Positions 52,456 to 62,009 of a DNA stretch of 64,000 nt are shown here, one piece after another. The notes under the pieces are model-generated. The model was not told where the DNA came from. It ran no database searches and saw nothing but the letters and a program-made list of their open reading frames with translations. Numbering within the stretch: position 1 is the first letter of the stretch; each line of letters begins with the position of its first letter. The position numbers and the translations under genes are program-made. This DNA comes from Lachnoclostridium sp. An181 (lineage in GTDB: Bacteria > Bacillota > Clostridia > Lachnospirales > Lachnospiraceae), in assembly GCF_002160325.1 (NCBI RefSeq), contig NZ_NFKJ01000002.1, positions 186,001-250,000 on the forward strand. Reading direction: 5' to 3'.

Positions 52456-52992
52456 TTACAGCGCCCCCCTTTCCTTTAAGTACTCTTTTACTTCGTCTCT
52501 GCCCTCAAAAAACTCTTTCTTATCAAACTTTCCTTCCTCCTTTTTTATTTTTTCCCCTTCCGCCTCCACATTCTTTTCCTTCTGTGTCAGCACAAGCGTT
52601 CCCAGATCCAGTGCAAGTTTTGACTCGTCTTCAAATACTATCTCCCCGCTTTTCATCACAGTCTCCCCGCCCCAGTCTTTTGGCAGAGAAACCTCCACTT
52701 CGACTTTTTCCAGGTTGTATCTGCCGTAATTAGCTGCCGTGGATTCCGTCTTTACTTCTGTATCCATCTTTTCAAGGCTCATATCCTTGACTTTATTGGT
52801 CTGGTCAATGTCAACAAGAAAATAAAGTGGTACCTTTACCTTTTCTTCTCCCTCTTTCACGGTGATAAATCTTTTCTGCTGTACAAGAACCGGCATCTTA
52901 AGACAATCCTTTTTCATATAAAACCCGGACACTATAATGGCAATTGCCACTAAAGCAGCTCCGATGTACAGTATCTTTCTATTGCTTTTCAC
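52456..52992 (-). CDS. Membrane-anchored extracytoplasmic protein, function unknown
   Basis: The 178 residues have one N-terminal helix (about 8-25) and a mostly beta extracytoplasmic domain with VQQKRFITVKEGEEKVKVPLYFLVD as an opening strand region and a Lys/Glu-rich C-terminus. No family is recognised. It is the first of a two-gene unit with the multi-pass protein that follows immediately. The promoter is not obvious. Confidence 0.7.
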   Translation of the reverse strand: MKSNRKILYIGAALVAIAIIVSGFYMKKDCLKMPVLVQQKRFITVKEGEEKVKVPLYFLVDIDQTNKVKDMSLEKMDTEVKTESTAANYGRYNLEKVEVEVSLPKDWGGETVMKSGEIVFEDESKLALDLGTLVLTQKEKNVEAEGEKIKKEEGKFDKKEFFEGRDEVKEYLKERGAL

Positions 52993-53066
52993 ACTTATCC
53001 TTCCTCTCCTGAAAACTCAAATTCGACTATCAGTATAGCAGGTTCCTTTCATTTTACAATAGCAAA

Positions 53067-53098
53067 ATACCGCAGCCCCAAAGTTTCGGCTGCGGTAT
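53067..53098 (-). terminator. Terminator of ilvC
   Basis: ATACCGCAGCC and GGCTGCGGTAT form a perfect 11-bp stem with a 10-base loop, followed by TTTTGC, 15 bases past the ilvC stop. Confidence 0.85.
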
Positions 53099-53112
53099 GT
53101 ACATTGTCAAGA

Positions 53113-54222
<1,110 letters not shown>

Positions 54223-54738
54223 TCAATCCTCTGTGGTGCCGCCAAGCACATGTTCATCTGTGATCCCTCTTGACAAGCCAGTGATCCCTGTTCTGGCCAG
54301 TTCCAGAATCTCGTAGCCCTGCAGAAGATTTAAAAATGCCCCCACTTTTGACTGACTGCCGGTAAGCTCAATAATCATGGACTCTTGTTCCACATCAATG
54401 ATCTTTGCACGGAAAATGTCTGCGACCGCTATGACTTCCGGTCTTTTTACTGCATCAGCCTTGACCTTCACAAGCACAAGCTCCCTGTAAACAGCTGCAT
54501 CATCTTTGAGAACCCGGATATCTATCACATCCTCCAGTTTCCGGACCTGTTTTTCAATCTGGGAAAGTATCAGCTCATCCCCGCTTGCCACCACAGTAAT
54601 CCGGGTGTATCTGGTATCCGTGGTCACCCCTGCAGTGATACTGTCAATGCTGTATCCCCTCCTGCTAAAAAGTCCTGCAATCCGGCTCAACACTCCCGGA
54701 TTATTGTCTACCAATAGTGAAAATACTTGTTTTCTCAT
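54223..54738 (-). CDS. ilvN: Acetolactate synthase small (regulatory) subunit
   Basis: Feedback-sensing subunit of acetolactate synthase. The 171 residues have an ACT domain at the start (QVFSLLVDNNPGVLSRIAGLFSRRGYSIDSITAG), then the ilvH-type C-terminal half (LVKVKADAVKRPEVIAVADIFRAKIIDVE..ELTGSQSKVGAFL). The large subunit gene is not in the window. A strong sigma-A promoter lies 48 bases upstream. Confidence 0.95.
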   Translation of the reverse strand: MRKQVFSLLVDNNPGVLSRIAGLFSRRGYSIDSITAGVTTDTRYTRITVVASGDELILSQIEKQVRKLEDVIDIRVLKDDAAVYRELVLVKVKADAVKRPEVIAVADIFRAKIIDVEQESMIIELTGSQSKVGAFLNLLQGYEILELARTGITGLSRGITDEHVLGGTTED

Positions 54739-54785
54739 ATGCTCTCCTCCATGTTTTCAAAAAACAGAGTGCGTTCTGTTTTTAT

Positions 54786-54814
54786 ATAATAGCAACCATT
54801 TATCACTTTGTCAA
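54786..54814 (-). promoter_or_regulatory. Strong promoter of ilvN-ilvC
   Basis: Minus strand TTGACA (54814-54809), 17-base spacer ending in TGC, TATTAT (54791-54786), which also has the extended -10 TG. A short AAACAGA/TCTGTTT hairpin starts near the presumed transcript end. Confidence 0.85.
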
Positions 54815-54831
54815 GTGAAAGCAATGAATTT

Positions 54832-55749
54832 TTAAAACCATTTTTTTATTTTGAAATACCAGACCTCCATGCAGATCACTGCAATACTTACAACAATGAC
54901 GATCCCATATCCATACGGCGATTTTAACTCCGGCATGTTGACAAAATTCATCCCGTACCATCCGGCGATCAATGTCAGCGGCATAAAAATTGTTGTCACA
55001 ACTGTCAAAAATTTCATGATCTGGTTTTGCCTTACGTCAATCTGGGACTGGTACATCTCTCTAAGCTGCATAGTGTACTCTTTCAGTGTATGTGTGTGCT
55101 CCTGAAGTCTTGTGACTCTTGAGGAATAAATCCCAAAAAGCCTTGACTCCTCCTTATCAAAAAGATGACCGCTATCCTCCTCCAGCACATCGCTCACAGC
55201 CACGAGCTGCTGATAATACGCATCCATAGTCAAGAGCTCCCTTCGGATATGCAGAATTTTCCTGTCCACATCCGTAAGCTCTCCGTCCAACATCTTCTCT
55301 TCAAATTTTGCCAGTTTCTCCTCATATTTCTGAAGAAAAATGACATCTTCCTGTATCAGGTACTCCATGACTTCAAATAAAAAATGCGCCACTGCGGCCT
55401 TTCTCCTTTTGGGAACCTCCACAATATGTGAAAGAATCTCCTCCACTATCCCGTTTTCATCAATAAACAAAATTTTATTGTCCTCAATGAAATAGCCAAA
55501 CCATTTCTTTTTTCCCAGAAGGTTTTTCTTGTCCGGAATGACAAATGTTCCGATGATGCTGTTTGAGAGCAAATCTGCCTTACAGTACTGGACCTGCTCA
55601 ATGCTTGTCGTCAAATCTTTCCGGCGGATCTGTTTCTCAAAACACTCCCTGTACTCCTCCACAGAAATAATCTCTACAATGATCTCACTGCCTGTTTCCG
55701 GATTATCATCACCTATTCTTGCCAGATTGCTGCCGAACCGAAATCTCAT
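54832..55749 (-). CDS. CorA-family divalent metal transporter
   Basis: The 305-residue protein has the CorA layout: a cytoplasmic alpha/beta domain, a long helix region (LQEHTHTLKEYTMQLREMYQ), then two C-terminal membrane helices with the signature YGMNFVNMPE between them and a basic end. It resembles ZntB/CorA transporters of Mg, Co or Zn. The ATG at 55749 fits AAGG 8 bases upstream. Confidence 0.9.
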   Translation of the reverse strand: MRFRFGSNLARIGDDNPETGSEIIVEIISVEEYRECFEKQIRRKDLTTSIEQVQYCKADLLSNSIIGTFVIPDKKNLLGKKKWFGYFIEDNKILFIDENGIVEEILSHIVEVPKRRKAAVAHFLFEVMEYLIQEDVIFLQKYEEKLAKFEEKMLDGELTDVDRKILHIRRELLTMDAYYQQLVAVSDVLEEDSGHLFDKEESRLFGIYSSRVTRLQEHTHTLKEYTMQLREMYQSQIDVRQNQIMKFLTVVTTIFMPLTLIAGWYGMNFVNMPELKSPYGYGIVIVVSIAVICMEVWYFKIKKWF

Positions 55750-55810
55750 ATCCAACACCTTCTCCCACTTTTTGTGCTTTTTTCAGTATATCCAATTTTT
55801 TGTCTCTCTA

Positions 55811-56407
55811 TCAGTCATGGGAAGGTGACAAATATTTACGGATTTCCCGATACACCCTGGACAGCGGCAGCCCAACCACATTGTTGTAATCTCCCTCAAT
55901 TTTTTCAATAAAAGTAGCACCCCTCCCCTGAATGGCATAGGCTCCGGCCTTGTCACATGGCTCTTTTGTGGCAATGTATGCCCGGATTTCCTTTTCCTCC
56001 ACAGGATACATAAAAACTTTCGTTCCAACTGAAAAAGTTTGGACCTCCTTCTTCTCTTTGTTTTCTTTTACTACGATCGAAACACCTGTATAAACAGTGT
56101 GCGCCTTTCCCTGCATTGCCGAAAGCATCCGGAAAGCATCTTCGTCATCTTTTGGCTTTCCGAGAATCTCTCCATCCAGCGCAACGACCGTGTCTGCGCC
56201 GATCACAATGCCATCCTCCACATTCTTCGCTACTTCCTCTGCCTTTTTTGCCGCCAGATCTTCCACAACAAGCCCTGGTTCATCAAACCTCACTTGCTCC
56301 TCCACACTGCTTGGCATCACTTCATACTCCAGTCCTGCCTGCTCCAAAAGTTCTCTCCTCCTCGGTGAAGCGGACGCCAAAATAATCTTTTTCTCTTTCA
56401 TGTTCAC
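55811..56407 (-). CDS. maf: Maf-family nucleotide pyrophosphatase
   Basis: Removes non-canonical nucleotides. The 198 residues start GTG at 56407 (GGAG 7 bases before) with MNMKEKKIILASASPRRRELLEQAG, the conserved SASPRR loop, then EKAEEVAKNV-type (KKAEEVAKNVEDGIVIGADTVVALDGEILGKP) and the KAGAYAIQGRGATFIEKIEGDYNNVVGLPL motif. The adjacent ATG at 56401 is less well spaced. Confidence 0.95.
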   Translation of the reverse strand: MNMKEKKIILASASPRRRELLEQAGLEYEVMPSSVEEQVRFDEPGLVVEDLAAKKAEEVAKNVEDGIVIGADTVVALDGEILGKPKDDEDAFRMLSAMQGKAHTVYTGVSIVVKENKEKKEVQTFSVGTKVFMYPVEEKEIRAYIATKEPCDKAGAYAIQGRGATFIEKIEGDYNNVVGLPLSRVYREIRKYLSPSHD

Positions 56408-56437
56408 AATTCATCTCCTTTTCTCTTTATAAAATGC

Positions 56438-56483
56438 GCAAAAGGGCGCTGCAAAGCCAACGCCTTTTTGCACAGCACCCTTT
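56438..56483 (-). terminator. Terminator of the zinc-ribbon/YARHG operon
   Basis: AAAGGGTGCTG and CAGCGCCCTTT form an 11-bp stem (one G-U pair) followed by TTTGCG. The 5' arm overlaps the stop codon of the zinc-ribbon gene. Confidence 0.75.
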
Positions 56484-58107
56484 AATCCGTGTATGTCAAA
56501 TCAGAATAGGAAATTGGAAACGATGCAAGTTTCCACTCCTTTCCATCCTTTTCATAATCCACATAGTTTTCGTATGCCTTCTCCTCTGTCCTTTTGGAGC
56601 CAAAAAGACTCTTTTTGTATTCAATCTCCACATCCATGGTGACAAGAAGACTTAATTTGTCCGGGCTGCCTTCGGATTCTTTCACACTCGCCTCTATATT
56701 GGCAATCGTAAATCCGGTTGTCCCCGACTCCTCACCAACCTCAACCAGTTTTTCGTATTGTTCTTTGATCTTGTCATCCTGAAAGGTTTCTTCTGAAAAA
56801 TACTGCTCAGCTTTTCCAAAAGAATCCTCATTCAAGGCCATCTTTAAAATTGCAGTCAGATCTTCTGCAAACTGACTGGTCAGCTGCTGTTTTTCATCTT
56901 CTGATACAGACAGGACAACCTCTGACTTGTCACTTCCGTTTTCATCCACAGTTATCCAGTCCCGGTATGAGGTCATTCCTTTTGAGGAAACTTCCATCTG
57001 ATATTCCCCAAGGAAAAGATACGGCAGTGTAATGGTTTTCATTCCATCTTCCCCGTTCTTTCCATTTTCAACAGATGCTCCGTTTAAAGTCAGTTTTGCG
57101 CTCTCCGGAATTTTAAATTGCACGTCTTTTGCCCACACATTCCCCGGAACTACTTCCCACTTATTCCAGAATAGGAACCCGCCATCCCCTTTTGTTACCT
57201 GGATTTCTTCCTGTCTCTTCTCTGTCTCCCCTGTAATCCAGTACTCCACTCGGTATGTAGTGAGATTTGAATCTTCTCCAGACTTTCCTGCCTTTTCTAC
57301 TTTAAGTGACTTATACGTCTCCCTCTTTGTGTCATTCGCGTGCACATCCACGTACATCTGCTGGGAAAGCATTTCGTCATCCGGGAAGGAACAATATGCA
57401 TAAGCTTTATCCCATTGTTTATTTAATACTGCCTCATAGTACCCCTTCACGCTTTTTTCAGGTGAAAAATGTGAGCCAATAGATACCATCAGTAAAATAA
57501 AAAGAACAACTGCTGCTCCGGCTTCACACACTGGGATCAACAGCTTTTTGGAAAGTCTCCATTTCCTTTCTGACTGTTCTTCCAACTCATCCATTTCTTC
57601 ATAGCTGTCCTCATCCTCAATATCATCGAAATCCGCCCAATCCTCAATATCCTCGATATCCTCTATCTCGTCAGTATCATCTTCCTCCTTATCCTCAAAA
57701 AGACGGCTTTCCTTCTCTTTTGGCGGCTCTTCCTGTTTGCCCTGCACGTCTTTCATTTCCTCCTGGAGTTGTTGCTGGACTTTCACATTTGTATCTTCCT
57801 TGATTTCAATCTCTGGCTCTTCTTTTAGAGGCTTTTGAACCTGTTCTGCTTTTTGCTTTTTCTTCTTTTCTTCCTTCTTCTCGTCCTCTTTTGCCTTCTC
57901 GACACTGTCAAGCAAATCTCTGATATTGATATTTACAATCGGTTTCTTTTTTCTTTTCCGCCTCTCCTCATTATCTGCCGGAAAAAGCTGAGGCCCTTCT
58001 TCCTGGGACTGCTGCCAGATATCCTGATACTGCGCCAATGAAGTCCCGCACTTTCTGCAGAATAAATCTTCACCGTCACATTTTGTTCCACAATTTGGGC
58101 AATACAT
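56482..58107 (-). CDS. Zinc-ribbon membrane protein, TcaA-like
   Basis: The 541 residues begin with a zinc ribbon, CPNCGTKCDGEDLFCRKCGTSL, then a Lys/Glu-rich coiled linker with the acidic IEDIEDIEDWADFDD run, one membrane helix near residues 190-215 (PVCEAGAAVVLFILLMV), and an extracytoplasmic part with an NTF2-like start (SVKGYYEAVLNKQWDKAYAY). This matches the TcaA/zinc-ribbon type seen in many Firmicutes, sometimes tied to cell wall stress. A second domain near the C-terminus is unrecognised. It follows the YARHG gene by 15 bases. Confidence 0.8.
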   Translation of the reverse strand: MYCPNCGTKCDGEDLFCRKCGTSLAQYQDIWQQSQEEGPQLFPADNEERRKRKKKPIVNINIRDLLDSVEKAKEDEKKEEKKKKQKAEQVQKPLKEEPEIEIKEDTNVKVQQQLQEEMKDVQGKQEEPPKEKESRLFEDKEEDDTDEIEDIEDIEDWADFDDIEDEDSYEEMDELEEQSERKWRLSKKLLIPVCEAGAAVVLFILLMVSIGSHFSPEKSVKGYYEAVLNKQWDKAYAYCSFPDDEMLSQQMYVDVHANDTKRETYKSLKVEKAGKSGEDSNLTTYRVEYWITGETEKRQEEIQVTKGDGGFLFWNKWEVVPGNVWAKDVQFKIPESAKLTLNGASVENGKNGEDGMKTITLPYLFLGEYQMEVSSKGMTSYRDWITVDENGSDKSEVVLSVSEDEKQQLTSQFAEDLTAILKMALNEDSFGKAEQYFSEETFQDDKIKEQYEKLVEVGEESGTTGFTIANIEASVKESEGSPDKLSLLVTMDVEIEYKKSLFGSKRTEEKAYENYVDYEKDGKEWKLASFPISYSDLTYTD

Positions 58108-58122
58108 ATTTGCGCCTCCCTT

Positions 58123-58725
58123 CTACCATCCCTGTTCTCTGCTGTATCTCTGCAGTTTTTCAACATTCTCTTTTTCTGTCTGATTGAACTTCTGGCTTAC
58201 CTGATCCATATTGCTGCTCTTTTCAAGTTCATTGTACCAGTCATACTTTTCAAAAAAATCCACATTATCCCTTGAAGAGAACTCATATCCATGGCGAGCA
58301 TAAATTTCATTTATCGCCCTTTGGCAGGCATCCTTATCTGTCACCTTTTCTGCCAACTCTTCATCTGTGATCAACTCTTTGCTGCTGTCCGGAAATATAA
58401 ATCCACTGTACATCCCGCCTTCATCTTCTTCGTCTTTCCCGTCTTTATCATCTGTATCTGTGTCAACAGAAGACTTTACTGTTGTCCCATCGTAGACAAT
58501 CTTTGCCCCTTCTGCAGTGTATTTGTACACCGTGTCCTCACTTCCATACATCGATGCATTCACTGCGAAATCAGAAGAAAGTCCGCTTTTTACATGTTCA
58601 GTTTCAGGTTCCCATGAGGCAAAAAAGGAAACGATCAACGCAACTGCAAGCACTGCGTCAACTACCCCGAGTATAATCAAGCCCACCCTTTTTTTTCTGA
58701 ACGTATTTTGTCCTTCTGTTTTCAT
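58123..58725 (-). CDS. YARHG domain membrane protein
   Basis: The 200 residues have one N-terminal helix (IILGVVDAVLAVALIVSFFA), an acidic linker (DTDDKDGKDEEDEGG), and the YARHG domain: AINEIYARHGYEFSSRDNVDFFEKYDWYNEL. The domain is extracellular and of unknown ligand, probably peptidoglycan. It is first in a two-gene operon with a consensus promoter. Confidence 0.88.
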   Translation of the reverse strand: MKTEGQNTFRKKRVGLIILGVVDAVLAVALIVSFFASWEPETEHVKSGLSSDFAVNASMYGSEDTVYKYTAEGAKIVYDGTTVKSSVDTDTDDKDGKDEEDEGGMYSGFIFPDSSKELITDEELAEKVTDKDACQRAINEIYARHGYEFSSRDNVDFFEKYDWYNELEKSSNMDQVSQKFNQTEKENVEKLQRYSREQGW

Positions 58726-58782
58726 ATGTCATCTCCTCTCCTGGAAACCAAAACGGTCCATGTTTTCATAACATTTGATACA

Positions 58783-58811
58783 ATTATAAAAATATTCCCC
58801 GCTTTTGTCAA
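58783..58811 (-). promoter_or_regulatory. Consensus sigma-A promoter of the YARHG/zinc-ribbon operon
   Basis: Minus strand TTGACA (58811-58806), exactly 17 bases, TATAAT (58788-58783), the consensus at both hexamers. Confidence 0.9.
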
Positions 58812-58840
58812 TTTTTATCAAACTTTGCCATACTAAAGCA

Positions 58841-58870
58841 GGAGGAACAGTTGCATATTTCTGCTCCTCC
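58841..58870 (-). terminator. Terminator-like hairpin after the alarmone synthetase
   Basis: GGAGGAGCAG and CTGTTCCTCC pair (one G-U) around a 10-base loop, with a weak T tract, 21 bases past the stop at 58892. Confidence 0.5.
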
Positions 58871-58891
58871 CACCATGGTTCCAGGTCTATG

Positions 58892-59563
58892 TTATTTCAT
58901 TTCTCCTAATATCTTATCTTTTAATTTCTGCATCTTTTCATCCGTCACTGCAATGATATCCGCACATTCTTTGAGTTCTTTCGTAATTTTCTCTGCATCT
59001 TCAATATCTTTTTTATATCGAATCTGGTGTTCCAGACTTGCCCAGAAATTCATGGCAACTGTGCGGATCTGAACTTCTACGCGCATCGGCTGTGTGACAT
59101 CGGAAAAAAACACCGGAACCTCCACGATAAGATGATAACTGCGGTAGCCGTTCTCCTTTGGATTTTTTATGTAATCTTTTACTTTTATGACCGTAATGTC
59201 ATCTTGTCTTGTCAGCATATCTGCCACACGATAGATATCCTGAATAAACGGACAGATAACCCTGATCCCGGCCACATCGTTGAGATTCTCCATAATTTCA
59301 TCCATATTGACAGGTTTTCCCAGTCTTTTTAATTTTTCTGCAATGCTCACCGGGGTCTTGATCCTGCTTTGAATATCTTCAATTGGATTTCTGTTGCCGT
59401 ACAAAGACAGTTCGTCGTTCAGGACTTCCAGCTTTGTCGTAACCTCACGGATGGCAGAGCGGTACTTCATCATCAGACGGTTGAATTCAAGGAGTTTATC
59501 CATCACATTGTCCGGGTTGTCGACAAGAAAATATTCCATCAATTCATCTTTGTTAAAATCCAT
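58892..59563 (-). CDS. Small alarmone synthetase (GTP pyrophosphokinase family)
   Basis: A 223-residue RelA/SpoT synthetase domain alone, without hydrolase or regulatory domains. Motifs: SRIKTPVSIAEKLKRLGKP near residue 65, VAGIRVICPFIQDIY near 93, KVKDYIKNPKENGYRSYHLIVEVPV near 125, VEVQIRTVAMNFWASLEHQIRYKK near 160. It matches RelQ/YjbM-type enzymes making (p)ppGpp. It stands alone. Confidence 0.94.
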   Translation of the reverse strand: MDFNKDELMEYFLVDNPDNVMDKLLEFNRLMMKYRSAIREVTTKLEVLNDELSLYGNRNPIEDIQSRIKTPVSIAEKLKRLGKPVNMDEIMENLNDVAGIRVICPFIQDIYRVADMLTRQDDITVIKVKDYIKNPKENGYRSYHLIVEVPVFFSDVTQPMRVEVQIRTVAMNFWASLEHQIRYKKDIEDAEKITKELKECADIIAVTDEKMQKLKDKILGEMK

Positions 59564-59600
59564 GCTGTTTTTTCTCCTCTTTTCATTTGTTCTGCCCCCT

Positions 59601-59629
59601 ATTATATATAATTCCCGTTATTTTGTACA
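59601..59629 (-). promoter_or_regulatory. Promoter of the alarmone synthetase
   Basis: Minus strand TGTACA (59629-59624), 17-base spacer, TATAAT (59606-59601). The -35 matches the consensus at four of six positions. Confidence 0.55.
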
Positions 59630-59675
59630 CCTTTTCTTCCTTTTTACGACAATCCCTTTTGCAGCTTTTCCATAT

Positions 59676-60446
59676 TTACACACTCAATTTACGCTGTGCA
59701 AGCCATCCGGATATTACAAATAAAAGAAAGCCTATTGCAATGTAGAAAGCAAAATCAAAAATCGGAATCTGTCCACTTGTTCTGTAAAAGGTATCCTCAT
59801 ACCCCATGCCGCATATCCCAAGACAGAGCCCATACAGTTTCTCTATAACAAAATTAATGACAAAAAACGTAATAACTGAAAACAGTCCTGCAAACCTTGA
59901 CTTTAAAAATACCGTTCTCGAGATAATGATTGCCAAAAAACCTGTCATGACCACAATGAGCCATACGAGGAAAAGGACACCAAAAACTAAAGCCACATCT
60001 CCCCAATTGATGCTTACATCTCCTATTAGTTCAATAAGCTGTTTTGTATCCGCAAGGAATTCCCCAATACGCCCGTTTATTGCATATTCCACACTGACAA
60101 GCACCAGGAATGCCGTCACGTAGGATACTGCCACAAACACAATTTGTAAGATCGCGGCCAAAAATTTTGCACCAAGAATTTTCCATGTGGACATGGGCAG
60201 CATCCAGAGCATATAGCTTTGCTTTGTGCGTAAATCCCTGTTAAAAACAATCAGACATTCCAGACTTGTATAAAAGATCACAAACATTGTCGCAAACATC
60301 ATAGTCATAAGGCTTGCCCCTACCAGCCCTTCAGAATTTGTCACTTCACCCACAATCATGGCCAGAATAAATACTGCCAACAGCATCAAAATGATCATTC
60401 TGGACGTTTTTTGTTTTTTCCATTCATATTTTATCAGATGTCCCAT
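59676..60446 (-). CDS. ABC-2 type transporter permease
   Basis: A 256-residue membrane subunit with six hydrophobic segments, starting MGHLIKYEWKKQKTSRMIIL, with the typical first-helix entry and large loops. It pairs with the ATPase gene 10 bases upstream and a YtrA-type regulator, as in ytr-like efflux operons. The substrate is unknown. Confidence 0.85.
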   Translation of the reverse strand: MGHLIKYEWKKQKTSRMIILMLLAVFILAMIVGEVTNSEGLVGASLMTMMFATMFVIFYTSLECLIVFNRDLRTKQSYMLWMLPMSTWKILGAKFLAAILQIVFVAVSYVTAFLVLVSVEYAINGRIGEFLADTKQLIELIGDVSINWGDVALVFGVLFLVWLIVVMTGFLAIIISRTVFLKSRFAGLFSVITFFVINFVIEKLYGLCLGICGMGYEDTFYRTSGQIPIFDFAFYIAIGFLLFVISGWLAQRKLSV

Positions 60447-60456
60447 ACTACCCCTC

Positions 60457-61143
60457 CTACATAATCTGCATATAAATATCTTTCATAGAGACTTGTTCTT
60501 CCATCCTTGTCTCTTCTGCTTTTACCTGACGAATAATTTTTCCTTCTTTCACAAAAATAGCCTCGTCCATAAAACTCTCTATTTCATCCAAAAGATGCGT
60601 GGAAATCACAATGGCATTCTCGTCACTGCTGCTTTCAATGATCATATTGACGATTTCTTCTCTTGCCTTGATATCAATACCGTTTAATGGCTCGTCAAGA
60701 AGAAATAGTTCTGCCTTTCTGGACAATGTAGCAATAATTTTTAATTTTGCATTCATACCAGAGGACAGGTGTTTCGCCTTTTCTTCCTCATCCAGATGAT
60801 TTTCCTTTATAAGCTTTTTAAATTTCACCAGATCAAAATCCTCAAAGAAATCATTGTAATACTCCCCGACATCTTTCACAGTCATAAACTCATAAAAGAA
60901 CGGTTCCGTTGACATATAGGCAATCTTTGCCTTATTTTTATAATTCCACGGTTCCCCCTCAAATAAAAGCATTCCTTTTGTCGGCTTTGTAAGTCCTGCC
61001 ACCATTTTCATCCAGGTCGTCTTTCCACTTCCGTTTGGCCCCAGAAGTCCGTAAATCCTCCCCTTTTCGATCTTAACATTAAAATCCAAAACCGCCGGTT
61101 TCATGCGGAAAATCTTTGTAAGCCCTATGCTCTCCAAAATCAT
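60457..61143 (-). CDS. ABC transporter ATP-binding protein
   Basis: The 228-residue ATPase has Walker A GLLGPNGSGKTTWMK near residue 38, a Q loop, signature LSSGMNAKLKI, Walker B LFLLDEPLNGID and the H loop ISTHLLDEIE. Its start overlaps the GntR stop by 4 bases (ATGA). With the adjacent ABC-2 permease it probably forms an exporter, perhaps for antimicrobial compounds as in other YtrA operons (inference). Confidence 0.92.
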   Translation of the reverse strand: MILESIGLTKIFRMKPAVLDFNVKIEKGRIYGLLGPNGSGKTTWMKMVAGLTKPTKGMLLFEGEPWNYKNKAKIAYMSTEPFFYEFMTVKDVGEYYNDFFEDFDLVKFKKLIKENHLDEEEKAKHLSSGMNAKLKIIATLSRKAELFLLDEPLNGIDIKAREEIVNMIIESSSDENAIVISTHLLDEIESFMDEAIFVKEGKIIRQVKAEETRMEEQVSMKDIYMQIM

Positions 61144-61502
61144 TCCAATCCCTCCTCATAATCTTCAATTTTTGTCAGGATTTCCTTCTTTTGAAATCCA
61201 ATATCCCTCATTTCATTCATAAAATGTATTAAAAGCTCTCTTGCCATCTCTTCTTTCAATGTCTCCACTTGCACTTCCTCCCCTGTAACAAATGTGCCAA
61301 GCCCACGCTTTGTGTAGCACAATCCTTCCAGCTCCAGTTCTTTGTAAATTCTGGCAGCAGTGTTGGGATTTACTTTATACACTACCGCCAACTCCCTGTT
61401 TGACGGCATCTTTGCCCCCAAAGGCAGCTGCCCTGTGATCATTTTTTTCTTCAAATCCCGAATCACCTGTAAATAAATCGGCATTTCATTGTTGTACTTC
61501 AT
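61140..61502 (-). CDS. GntR family transcriptional regulator, YtrA type
   Basis: The 120 residues consist of an N-terminal winged helix (PIYLQVIRDLKKKMITGQLPLGAKMPSNRELAVVYKVNPNTAARIYKELELEGL, key parts) and a short helical C-terminal tail, the YtrA subtype. It probably represses its own operon through the inverted repeat at 61521-61544. It heads the ABC operon. Confidence 0.92.
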   Translation of the reverse strand: MKYNNEMPIYLQVIRDLKKKMITGQLPLGAKMPSNRELAVVYKVNPNTAARIYKELELEGLCYTKRGLGTFVTGEEVQVETLKEEMARELLIHFMNEMRDIGFQKKEILTKIEDYEEGLE

Positions 61503-61520
61503 AGCTCCTCCTTTCGCACT

Positions 61521-61563
61521 AGTGAACTAGTTAAATAGTACACTAGATATTTATTATTGTCAA
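61521..61563 (-). promoter_or_regulatory. Promoter with GntR/YtrA operator
   Basis: Minus strand TTGACA (61563-61558), 17-base spacer, TACTAT (61540-61535). Over and downstream of the -10 lies AGTGTACTA-TTTAAC-TAGTTCACT, an inverted repeat with 9-base arms and one mismatch (61544-61521). Further CTAGTG half sites flank it. Binding there would block transcription. Confidence 0.8.
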
Positions 61564-61571
61564 GTGTTTTC

Positions 61572-61610
61572 AAAAAAAAGATGCCGGCAATATGCCAAGC
61601 ATCTTTCTTT
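61572..61610 (-). terminator. Terminator of the cupin gene
   Basis: AAAGATGC..GGCA pairs with TGCC..GCATCTTT in one long stem, followed by TTTTT on the minus strand, 12 bases past the cupin stop. Confidence 0.85.
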
Positions 61611-61622
61611 TTCCTCATTTTA

Positions 61623-61958
61623 TTAGTCGAAAATAATGAGAGCCATAAACACCAAATCTTCCTCGCCTATATTTACAAGTCCGTGTCCATGGTTGTCCGG
61701 AGTAAAGGTCACATCTCCGGCTTTCACTTCTCTTTTCACACCATTGTCATCGTACTCCCCTTTTCCGAATAAAATATAGTACGTCTCGCTCTCTCCATGG
61801 TGTTCGTGATATCCAAGGGAACATCCAGGTTCAATGGTAACCTCTGCGTAGAGCCCGCATTTCCCATTTAATTCCTTCTCGCCAAGAAGGCATTTGATGA
61901 TCACATGTCCCTTTCCTCCATGCATGTTTTCAATTCTCTGTACTTCTGCCATATCCAT
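61623..61958 (-). CDS. Cupin domain protein
   Basis: Small beta-barrel protein of unknown ligand. The 111-residue form begins MDMAEVQRIENMHGGKGH; an earlier in-frame ATG at 62009 sits directly on a GGAGG with no spacing and is less likely. Metal-binding cupin motifs are visible: GCSLGYHEHHGESETYYILFGKGEY and DVTFTPDNHGHGLVN. It is followed by its own terminator. Confidence 0.85.
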   Translation of the reverse strand: MDMAEVQRIENMHGGKGHVIIKCLLGEKELNGKCGLYAEVTIEPGCSLGYHEHHGESETYYILFGKGEYDDNGVKREVKAGDVTFTPDNHGHGLVNIGEEDLVFMALIIFD

Positions 61959-62009
61959 TCCCCTTCCCAATACTTGATTTTCAGTCTCCGACAGATTCTT
62001 TTGCCTCAT

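Noticed and set aside
54739-54831. T-box riboswitch before ilvN
   Set aside because: The gap is only 93 bases and contains a promoter close to the gene; no T-box sequence or specifier loop is seen.
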